Shown here one piece after another: positions 54,968 to 64,000 of a DNA stretch of 64,000 nucleotides. The notes under the pieces are model-generated. The model had not been told where the DNA came from. It did no database searches and was given only the letters and a program-made list of their open reading frames with translations. This DNA is from Pieris napi (taxonomy: Eukaryota > Arthropoda > Insecta > Lepidoptera > Pieridae). The position numbers were made by a program, and so were the translations under genes. The stretch covers positions 3,730,001 through 3,794,000 of the forward strand of contig NC_062235.1 in the NCBI RefSeq assembly GCF_905475465.1. The letters run 5' to 3'. The stretch's first letter is position 1. Every line of letters begins with the position of its first letter.

Positions 54968-55174
54968 AGCTAGGTGAGGGGTAACGGGTTCGATTCCCAG
55001 TTCGAGGGCAAGTTTTAATTTAATTTTAATTTGTTCTCGGCCTTTGGGAGGGTAGTGCGGTACCGTACATGGAGGACACGGTCGAATTTCTAAAAAAGAT
55101 AAGCACGAATTATAAAAAATTCTATACTTGACGCTGGCTAATGCACAAATCGTGCCAGAGCCATTAAAAAAAAA
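54968..55174 (+). mobile_element. Family A SINE, 5'-truncated, 13-bp target duplication
   Basis: It begins AGCTAGGTGAGGGGTAACGG inside the tRNA head, lacking the A box. B box GGTTCGATTCCCAG, end GTGCCAGAGCC plus A tail. AAACTTTAACATC flanks exactly on both sides (54955-54967, 55175-55187). Confidence 0.9.
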
Positions 55175-55187
55175 AAACTTTAACATC

Positions 55188-55970
55188 TATTTTGCATCAA
55201 ATTCATGCAGAGAAAGCTTTTAAAAATAAGAACGGGATTTCTTGACTAAACGTACGCACGTTGTTACATATTTAATTTTGCATTTTTAAATGCTGGTTAT
55301 TCTATTCCACAACTAATCTTAAAACCTTTAATAATAATGATCAGTGGGTCGACTCAGCCACAGCTTATCTCTAATGAGAATATTCCCGAAGGTATTTTAG
55401 TGTCCAAAGGCTCTCTCTACTCCATAACTCTCATACTGCGATGGGATCTTTTTCTTTAAAGAAAAATCTACGTTGCGATTTTTTTATTCAGGCCCATTCG
55501 AATCAAGTATTTCGAAGTAAGCGAACCCGAGACTTCATGATCTGCAGTCCAACGTGCTAGATGAGTCGTAAATTAAACTAAATCTTATAAAAGCTACACA
55601 ACAAAGATGGCATTTTAAATATTTTCCACCCACAACGTTTAAGCCGCCTTCGTATTGACCCATTTGCTAGTTTCACAGGATTTTTATGCAATATAGAATG
55701 ACTCAATTCTAAAAATAATTTATGAACTGGAAATTTTCTAGTTCCATTAGTAAGAAACTTGAATAAAATGAACTCACAAATATAACAATAAAAACTGATT
55801 TTACGTAATGCATGCTTTATACTTAATAAATATTATTAACTAACAGATTTCCTTCAAACCATAAATATTTGAACTAAAAAGCGAATAATATAGGTGAAAA
55901 AAAAATAAAACAAAAGGATCAGTTCCAGGGATTAACTCTAAGTTACCTAATAAGGTAAAAGTTAAAGTTA
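55188..55970. other. Unassigned spacer, possible antisense SINE head
   Basis: 55517-55575 (complement CGACTCATCTAGCACGTTGG, then CTCGGGTTCG) looks like a tRNA-type head in minus orientation. No body was found, so it is uncertain. Confidence 0.3.
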
Positions 55971-56512
55971 GACCCTAACGCCCGTCCCCAATAACCTATC
56001 TCAATCCATAATCCACCACCTGAGGCAGTAATCTTAATCCAAATGTTGTAACAAGTGTGCTAATAACCAATCGATGGATTGTAAAAGCCATCTGTCGATA
56101 CACGCTATCCATGGGAGGTCGTATCAGTGTCTGCGGATAGACCTTTGTATGAAAATGACAGTTGACGAAAGCTCCATTTTAACAGTTAATTATTTTAACA
56201 GATTTTAATTTACACCAGTTTTTGTAAATAATTAAAAAAACTGTTTGTTATGTTTTAACATACACATGTATATTTCAATGTTATTTCTACGGTTTTATTT
56301 ACTTTATTTGGGTTACATTGATTATCAAATGTGAGTGAAAACTCGGTAAAATGGAACGACAAAGAGCATTTTATCCGTCGCCAAAAATGGATTGTCTTCG
56401 TACGGTTTGTTTATTGGGATGCATATAGGAGATCGATCGACTGCCACGGTCTGATCTCAGATTGTTTTCAATCTGAGATTGTGGATTAATTATTGGGTTC
56501 GGGCGTTAGACG
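55971..56512. mobile_element. TIR element, CTAACGCCCG termini
   Basis: GACCCTAACGCCCGTCCCCA, ATAACC at the left pairs with GGGTTCGGGCGTTAGAC at the right, and TCAATCCATAATCCAC with GTGGATTAATTATT. Non-coding. No clean target duplication. Confidence 0.65.
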
Positions 56513-57008
56513 GACTACTATACTTATATATCTTTTGACATGTCAGTCGTTTTGTCGCTGTGACTGAAATTGGTTGCATAATTTGTGCATACGCAGGTGC
56601 CGATCCCTTATGTTGTGAGTAAAGAAGTTGTGATTTGTAAAAACCCAATATAAATTAATAAGTCATGAAATACCTACTAGTGGTAATAGCTTAAGAAACT
56701 AGGGGTAAAAACACCAATAAACTATACGTACAATAAATGGGAAATAATGTTTGCTAACAGCAAATAGAATTTTCTTAGACATCACTAAAAGCTAACCGTT
56801 ATAGTCAAGTGCCGCAAAAAGGAGTAAAAACCTTCTCGGAAGTTTTTTACTAAAACCTTAATATTTAGAGTGCATTTTATTCTAAAGACGTTTAAAATTT
56901 CGTTTTATTTAACAAAATAATCGTCGTACATGCAACATAAAGTAGATCGAATCATTTGTTACAATAGGTTGTAACAAACGTACGTGTGTACGATTATATC
57001 GTATTATT
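56513..57008. other. Unassigned AT-rich spacer
   Basis: Contains the half-copy of the hAT-internal hairpin motif (56918-56936). Otherwise nothing seen. Confidence 0.3.
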
Positions 57009-57085
57009 AAAAGGCCGGCAACACACTCGCGAGCCCTCTGGCATTGAGAGTGTCCATGGGCGGCGGTATCACTTAACATATTTTG
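57009..57085 (+). pseudogene. LINE 3'-end fragment (family L), sense
   Basis: AAAGGCCGGCAACACACTCG, CGAGCCCTCTGGCATTGAGA, GTGTCCATGGGCGGCGGTAT. The only L fragment in plus orientation. Confidence 0.75.
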
Positions 57086-57820
57086 CCTTTTGCATTTTTT
57101 GCATCGTTCTATATAGAAAAAAAATATTTAAAAATCAGTAAAGAAGGGAAACCGTCTTTCTTATTTTACCACTCTTCCCATTTTTGTTTTACTTTTTCGC
57201 TTACGATTGCATATGATTAGTATCCCATCGGCCATCGGATAATACCCTCAGATAATCTTAGGAAGAAAATGACGGTAAAAGTTGCTTCCATTTTAATACG
57301 AATACTGCTTCTAATTTTCAGCTCCGAATATCTGTACTTCAATATTTGCATACCTGCCCACCGTATCTAATACGACATGACGGTACACTAAATCGTGTTT
57401 ATAAATCTTTCTTATTGCCGCCATTACCCAACTTTATTGAGACAATAATGGAGAAATGTAATTTATAAAAGACCTGTATGTTGCACAATCTAATGATATG
57501 TTTTTTTCTTAATAAACAAAAATATTTGTTTGTAATACCAGTGTATGATATTACAAATATTTTTGTGTTTTTCAAAATGTGGTTATGAGGTGATTAAAAA
57601 TGTTTTTTTTTAATTACCATTGTTATATTTGACCATAAATATGAAATAACTTTCTATATACGCAACACTGCTGACCATGAAACTTCAATAGCATTTGCCA
57701 TTTCAATAACTAAATTCCTGCGTTACAGCTATTTAAATAACTAAAATGAGTTTTAGGGAGTGAAATTTCTTGCCAATTGTTATCAAAACTTTTGATTGAA
57801 ATCACTATAGAGGTTACGTT
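57086..57820. other. Unassigned AT-rich spacer
   Basis: Nothing recognised. Confidence 0.3.
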
Positions 57821-58325
57821 GAGCAGTCTTGGTCTAGTGCAGTGGTGGGCAAACTTTTTTAATGGCGGGCCACAAATTTTAAGAAATTCTAGAGGAGGGC
57901 CAGAATCATAGAAAATGCATTGTGTGTTAAAGCTTTTAATCATAATATTATTAAAACATTACAAGTAGAATCTACTTTTTCTTCTGAACCGTCAAAACGT
58001 AATTATAACGCGCCGTATACTATCTATGTCGATGGACCCTCGGCGGGCCGGATTAAATACTTTCGTGGGCCTGAGTTGGCCCGCGGGCCGTACTTTGCCC
58101 ATCACTGGTCTAGTGGCTTCAGCGTGCGTCACTCATCCATGAGGGCGTAGGTTCGATCCCCGGCTGTGCCCCAATGGAATTTATTTATATGTGCGCATTG
58201 AATATTCGCTCGAACGCAGAAGGAAAACATCGTGAGGAAATCGGCTTGCCTTAGACCCAAAAGTAGACGGTAGAAACAGATACAGAAATCTGAGTCCAAT
58301 ACCTAAAAAGCTTGTAGCACCACTT
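57821..58325 (+). mobile_element. Family B SINE split by a hAT MITE
   Basis: GAGCAGTCTTGGTCTAGTG, then after the insertion GCTTCAGCGTGCG, GTAGGTTCGATCCCCGGCTG, TCGCTCGAACGCAGAAGGAA and GTAGCACCACT. Confidence 0.85.
57840..58107. mobile_element. hAT MITE, 268 bp, exact 8-bp target duplication
   Basis: CAGTGGTGGGCAAACTTTTT at the left, TACTTTGCCCATCACTG at the right; GTCTAGTG on both sides (57832-57839, 58108-58115). The insertion lies in the A box of the host SINE. GGGCC-rich blocks near both ends. No coding. Confidence 0.9.
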
Positions 58326-59610
58326 ATTTATTTATTTTAGTGAAGTTACGTGGTAAGCATGATAGAGCCTGTTGTTCTTTGTATATTTGTTGATTTGGCA
58401 CTCATTTTAACTTGTCTAAATCAAAACATTATTTATAAAAGGTAAAAAAAACTTAAGCAAATATTATAATAATTCATAATTTTACTCCTAAAATTATATG
58501 TTGTTTCCAATAATTTTAATTATAATAATATCTACTAACAAAGCTCTGGGTTTGTTAACTACGTTCTAATTTTGTTTAATAAAGTATTTATCGCCGTGTA
58601 GAATATTAATTTGCTAAAAAAATATCTCATTAAAGTTTGTTGATTGAATAGAAAGTTAAAATGAAACAAGTTTTTACAAAGATTTATGCTACGAAATCTC
58701 TGAGTTCCTGAAAATTCTGTAAGCGGGTACAAAACCGCACAAACAATCGTGCGTTATTTTTCAATTTAAAAGGCTGGTACTACTCGATAACGTTCAAGAT
58801 ACATTTCATTATATTAATTGCCAAAATTATCATTCCTTGAGTTTTATTTTGTTGTGTTTCCTCTGCGTGGTTTTCTAGGTTTTTATTGAAAAGACGATCA
58901 AAAAAATCTGTTTGCAAATGGTATCTTTTTTAAAGATGCAAAGGATGAATTTCAGCCAAACATAATTTGCTGCAGTTTCGGTTATCTTTCGATTTACAAA
59001 CCTGATCTTTTCGTCTATCAGTGAGTGTACACAATAAACTCTCTCTCAAAGAAAAAATACTACACTAAAAATATAGAGCATGCACACGAGAAAAAAATAC
59101 CATAAAAAAACAAACATTTAAAGATGTAAAAATAATGACAATTACTAATACATTTGATAAAAACAATATTTTTTGGATGAAAACGTATTTATCGGCCAAT
59201 CTGATAAGAATTTTACCCTCGTAAAATCTTGCAGTATCTTCTTAAAAACGCAAAACGTCTAGCATGTCCTCAAAGCATTGTTAATTGTTATGATATCTGT
59301 TGATGGAGGAGCGTTGGAACCAATTTTAGTTCTCCCAGACGTAAGTTTTGTGTCCTAAAGTTTTAATTCGATATAAGAGACTACACAAGAACTGTTTTTC
59401 CTGTTTAAAGGTACTATTGGCACATTGTACGTAACATGTGGACTTTAGCTTTTTTTCATACATGCACGATTCATATATCACCAATTTTATTTGTTCTACG
59501 AGTTTCCATAATAGCGTAGCACGTATTGTACCACTACAACCCTCAGATGCCGAGACGTAGCGCTAAGTGTAAAAAAATGTAGTCAACATTTTTCAATATT
59601 GGATTTTGAT
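58326..59610. other. Unassigned AT-rich spacer
   Basis: About 1.3 kb without recognisable features. Confidence 0.3.
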
Positions 59611-59616
59611 ATACAG

Positions 59617-59867
59617 CCGTGCGATTCTGTTAATCCGTGAGTTCACGTCGCTCTAGCAACGCTCCCTTCGTCACTCACGTCATTTTTGGAATCTCATGGT
59701 ATTCTGTTAAGCAATTTCACATTACGTCTTGACAAGCAGGGAGCTTGTAGTTTATTGTTTATCAGAATGCCAAATCGTAAAATGACTGCTTCACGACTGA
59801 TTTGAGCGCGACCGCCGCTGCGAAAACCGCTGTGAGAGTTCGAAAAGTGAGTTACAGAATCGCAATG
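59617..59867. mobile_element. CAG-flanked MITE, long copy
   Basis: CCGTGCGATTCTGTTAATCCG at the left (21 bases, 59617-59637), GAGTTACAGAATCGCAATG at the right, body GAGCTTGTAGTTTATTGTTT and CACGACTGATTTGAGCGCGA. CAG at 59614-59616 and 59868-59870. Confidence 0.8.
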
Positions 59868-60560
59868 CAGGAGTCTCTGTTTCTGATTCTCACCTTAAAT
59901 CTGTATGAGCGTGCGCTTGTTAATCTTAAAGGCCATGGACCAATGGATACTTTATTTATGCGCAATTAACGTCCGTAAGGTGAACCACGCTGTGACATAG
60001 TGTTTAGATAGTAGGTCAACACATGTCCCTTGCTTCTACTTGCCTATAAAAATACTAACAGACACAGAAATGTGGTTCATAAATATACCGTTGATCAAGA
60101 TATAAATATAAATAATAATAAATAGTTTATTTGCAACGAAAGTGGCACCATTAATGGAAACCTACCATATCAAAATAGGCATGCAAATGTCATATTAATT
60201 ATCATGATGTCATAATAATAACGGGTAAGTTATTTATAATTGGTGTCAAAACTTATGGTCTAAATACTCTCCCACGCTATAAAGGCATCATGTCGTTATC
60301 TATACAAGACAGGTTTCCTTTTATGACTACCAATTTTACTCTTAATGTTAGGGATTTTAAAGATGAAAGACTTGTACGCTCCATTGAAAACCGGTTTTAT
60401 CCCAACGGATTGAGTTTTGAGTAATTGGATGTTTTTACACTTAAAAATATTTATAATTTTGGAGGTTGATGAAAGCTTTTCATTACGGTATTACATATAA
60501 AATAAGTACTAAAGTACATTAAAGTATTAAGGGCTGTATGCTATAAAGGTTTATTATCTT
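59868..60560. other. Unassigned AT-rich spacer
   Basis: Nothing recognised. Confidence 0.3.
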
Positions 60561-60840
60561 TTAGTCTTAGTCTTCATTACTGAAGGTCGTGCCTGTCTTG
60601 GAAAGCCCTTACCGATCTTATCTCAGGAGGAGATCCATAATTGTCTTTATTTGGTCAGACCAACGGGAAGGCGATCTAGCCGGACATCTCCTGCCATCAC
60701 TCCTTTCTACCATTACCAGATTTGTCGAGACTATTCGGCTCTCTCCTGGCAATAAGGCCAAAGTAGCTAAGCACCCGATAGTTGACAGTGTGGTGATCTT
60801 TAGTCGGTTAAGAAAAGACGTAATACTTCTTTAAGTACAA
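60561..60840 (-). pseudogene. LINE ORF2 C-terminus (family Y)
   Basis: The minus strand reads VLSYFGLIARREPNSLDKSG, then with stops and shifts VxPNKDNYGSPPEIRSVRAF and QDRHDLQ. This fits the YFGHIxR...NxLEKxxxxGKxxGxRxRGRxxxRWxDQIK...DRxxW...DHDLQ end of LINE ORF2. The plus-strand 81-codon frame over it is a shadow. Confidence 0.7.
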
Positions 60841-61969
60841 AAAATAACTCCTAAGACTTTAGCTGAAATCTAAAAATAATAATGAACGTTTTCTTCAGAT
60901 ATTTTTGTATTTGTTAAACCGTTATTCCCGTAACAAAGTACTTTTATTTTCTTTATCTATAAATAGTCGCCCTTTGGAATAAGTAGGTGGACAAGATGTT
61001 GGTTTTATTAGATACAATTTTTCACGCCAGTGGTTATTTTAATTAAGTCCTTTAATTTATTTAGTTGCGGCATTTAATATACTGTTATGGTGAAGCACAT
61101 CGTAATATCGTATGTCCTAACTATTACGGCGAGGTATGAATTCTAATTACAATGCTTCTAGATTTAATAAATAGTACTAGTTTCAATATAATAAAGTTTT
61201 TGACAGCTCGAAAGTATCAGCTTTCCATATAAATAGTATAGTAGGTACTACACGTGTTGTATGCATGTTCGTTCTTCCCTTTGTTTCTTATTTGCCTACG
61301 GAATGTATATGTATTTTGTAGTTATTTAGCATAATTTTTTTTATTGCTGTACCTATAACGTAACATTTCCGCCATCACACATCTCTCTTTTCATCACAGC
61401 GTAAACAGAATTCGGCAGGACGGCAGAGTTCTTTACTTTAACCGTGCTATTTGACAATAAGATATATGAGAGTAATCCATATTAAGCAAGCATGATAGAA
61501 TAAAATTACTGGAAAACGAACATTAACTTATCGAAATATAATAAAAATGTTGCTTTTCATATATCTGTCACGTGACACAAAATGGTCACAGATTAGTTTA
61601 ATCGACATGTCTTAACATTCTTGTATATAATATTCGCTACCCTAATACAGTCTTGGAGTTTATTTTTGTTAGCGACTGATTTTGATCGAAAAATAATATA
61701 TGTGTAATTTATTAAGGATACGTAAAAAAAAAATCTACGTTTTCACAGACATGATACATCATAGGGCTGGTGCGACGCTATCTTGACTAGAGAATGTTTA
61801 TTGTAAAAAGGCAATCATTACAAAAATTACAATGACAATAATAAATAATCTGAAAAGTTTTAAAATCTAAGTCAATTGCCCATTGGACGGACACAATTTG
61901 CATTTACACGAATAATAACTTGTGTGTCTACTGTTTTTCTGATAATTTGTAACTTTTTCATTTATGGAA
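60841..61969. other. Unassigned AT-rich spacer
   Basis: About 1.1 kb without recognisable features. Confidence 0.3.
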
Positions 61970-62225
61970 ATTTGTATTTCCAATTTTCTTAACCTACGAA
62001 GTAATAATAAAAATTATTAAACAAAAAATTAAAACAAAGTTTGGTCCCTGTGGCAGCATTTCCTCGCTGTATTGCGATTATTCGTTGAGCCAGGAAAGCA
62101 CCAGGTCTGGGGTCACCAGTACTATCTACCAGGCGCCAACTTAAATTTTAATAAGCGTCTATGCATTTGAACCCCACGGCCCAAGGATCTCTACAAAGGG
62201 AACAAAATCGAAGTTGGACTACTAC
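61970..62225 (-). pseudogene. LINE 3'-end fragment (family R), antisense, internally deleted
   Basis: The complement of CATTTCCTCGCTGTATTGCG, ATTCGTTGAGCCAGGAAAGC and GGTCTGGGGTCACCAGTACT codes the DPRAG...QRGNAA end seen at 28235-28430. About 20 bases between two GGCAG motifs are missing at 62052-62057. 62217-62246 is a CTA trinucleotide repeat at the edge. Confidence 0.75.
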
Positions 62226-62944
62226 TACTACTACTACTCTACTACTGCTTAGTTCTAATTACGCCCACTGAGCGCTTCGCGTAGCATCCATAACATGGTA
62301 CTCTTCTATTATTTATTTATTTTATTATATTACTCTTCTATTAGATAATCAATTTCGCATATTATTCGTGATGAGGATACTGATAGCTTTTGTGGTTAAA
62401 GCACGTATTGAAATCTACTAATTTACATATGACAATGTATATATGTCCTAATGACTTACGTGATATACATATTCAGGCATTTTATAACTTTTATGAAACT
62501 GCAAATTTGTAATGAAGCATTGATCATATGATTAACAGTGTTATTTATACTATACAATTTAACAATGCGGTTTATTAAGAGACTTCCGGAGTCACATCAA
62601 TACAATACGAAGATAAAGGTGGAATATTACTTAAATCATAATATGTTCACTTTAGTTTTTTATAAAATGACAATTGTGCAATTAGTTAGTGGATACGTTG
62701 TATTGTCTTTTATTAACATAACTTTTACACATTTAAAGAAAACACTTTTTTAACGGTATGATTGAATTATAAACTTTTAATTATTTTACATAATTTTAAA
62801 TTTTTCCCGACGTTTCGCGTGCTTTACAGCGTGCGTGGTCACGGTGACTGAAGACAAAGGGTGTTGAATATTGATATCGACTAAAAGATGAAGGGTTTTT
62901 GCAGAAATTACTCACGGTATCCTCTATTTTCGTGAGATTTGACA
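62226..62944. other. Unassigned AT-rich spacer
   Basis: 62808-62870 (CCCGACGTTTCGCGTGCTTT, ACAGCGTGCGTGGTCACGGT) may be a repeat piece. Otherwise nothing recognised. Confidence 0.3.
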
Positions 62945-63095
62945 GTGGATACGTTGTCGGCCTTTGAGGCAGAGTTAAGCTCTTTTTGTGTCTTCCTGCA
63001 GGTCCATCCTCCTGGATCTAGGGAGACTTCTACTTGGAGCCGATTTCACAGTTCTCAAAAGAAAAGTATAGCGAACAGTGGAACTGCCATGTCTC
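62945..63095 (-). pseudogene. LINE 3'-end fragment (46635-type)
   Basis: GTTGTCGGCCTTTGAGG, GGAGACTTCTACTTGGAGCC, GATTTCACAGTTCTCAAAAG parallel 46710-46830. Diverged. Confidence 0.5.
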
Positions 63096-63749
63096 TGCGT
63101 ACTTATAGGAATTTGATATATGTTTTTATAATATCAAAGTTCGTACGATTTTCAGTTTGAAAAAAAAAACATTCCTTTCATAATCAGTCGTGACTATCGC
63201 ATTTTTTCTCAAGAATAAAAATTCTGAAAACTGCTGCGAATTGGCCGCTAATAAAACTTAGTAAAATTAATGTATTTCCGTTATAATTATATTTAAAGTG
63301 TAAATACGATTTTGTATCTACTACGACTATATTTGCTTTCAAAACGTTAGATTGACAACAAAGTTAAAACGTACTTTTAAGGTTTAATTTTGCTGCATAA
63401 AATTCTGATGATGCGCGCTCAACACAATGTCACAAACTAGATTAAAAAGTCTTTTCTAGATTAAAAACCGCGATAAACATTTCATTATAGGCTTTAATAT
63501 AAACAGTTTAATCCCAGGATTTTCTTTGCGGAAAATTCAACGTTGAATAAATTGCATATAACCAGTGAAAGAGAACAGAACTTGTAGCAAAATCAAGAAT
63601 CTTGAAAATTGAATAAAATTTCCAAGTTTTCCAGATATAAAATTTAATATTTCCTACAATATATTTACTGTATTACTAAAAATTGCCTATTTTGAGATAT
63701 ATGTTTAACTTCATATATGTGAACATTTTACCTGCTTGCTAAATTTTTT
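63096..63749. other. Unassigned AT-rich spacer
   Basis: Nothing recognised. Confidence 0.3.
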
Positions 63750-64000
63750 TAATCTATTTTTTTTATTTTTTGGCTCTGGCACGATGTGCATTAGCCAGCG
63801 TCAAGTATAGGATTTTTTTATAATTCGTGCTTGTCTTTAGAAATTCGACCGTGTCCTTCATGTATGGTTTAGGCACTCGCCCGGTACCGCACAACCCTCC
63901 CAAAGGCCGAGAACAAATTTAAATTAAATTAAAACTTGCCCTCGAACCGGGAATCGAACGCGGTACCCCTCACCTAGCTGCCACTTAATAAGACCGCTAG
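63750..64000 (-). mobile_element. Family A SINE, cut by the window end
   Basis: T run (A tail), GGCTCTGGCACGATGTGCAT, CAAGTATAGGATTTTTTTAT, B-box complement GGGAATCGAACGCGG (one change), then CTTAATAAGACCGCTAG at the edge. Confidence 0.85.

Noticed and set aside
54824..55186. 120-residue minus-strand frame
   Set aside because: It spans the antisense of a family A SINE with a proven target duplication.

Overview
The window looks like nuclear DNA of a lepidopteran insect, most likely a butterfly. It is AT-rich with spliced exons and very low gene density. It is filled with transposon families typical of Lepidoptera: Helitrons that begin A|TC and end CTAG|T, tRNA-derived SINEs, PIF/Harbinger, hAT and mariner elements, and 5'-truncated LINEs. 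Two real genes can be supported, both on the + strand, one near each end. A third exon-like segment is unassigned.

Layout. 1-2430 holds the last four coding exons of a JAK-family tyrosine kinase (hopscotch-like). Its introns carry two TIR elements and two head-to-tail Helitrons. 3.4-7.1 kb holds small inverted-repeat elements, a mariner 3' end and two SINEs. 7615-11193 is a 3.58-kb hAT-type element with an exact 8-bp target duplication; a Helitron and a Harbinger MITE lie inside it. 11.2-13.4 kb has a 43-bp perfect palindrome, a LINE fragment and two MITEs. 13741-16048 is a head-to-tail array of three decayed PIF/Harbinger elements. 16463-18713 has exon-like pieces, an interrupted Helitron and a mariner transposase remnant. 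19.69-20.58 kb is a 24-bp minisatellite. 20.6-31.2 kb is a desert of LINE and SINE debris.

At about 31.3 kb there is a sequence that could be a promoter plus 5'-UTR exon ending in a splice donor. At 53615-53926 lies the N-terminal coding exon of a rhodopsin-type peptide GPCR, best matched in my judgement to myosuppressin receptors. Linking the two is inference. The space between and the downstream intron hold nested SINEs, Harbinger and hAT elements, Helitrons and antisense LINE 3' ends. The rest of the receptor is outside the window.

I did not find a new multi-gene system. The distinctive content is transposon structure: the Harbinger tandem array, two kilobase-scale elements with 8-bp target duplications and no visible transposase, a MITE family that appears to duplicate CAG, several insertions-in-insertions with readable target duplications, and a Helitron that begins nine bases after a splice-donor G. 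All family names come from pattern recognition; no database search was possible.
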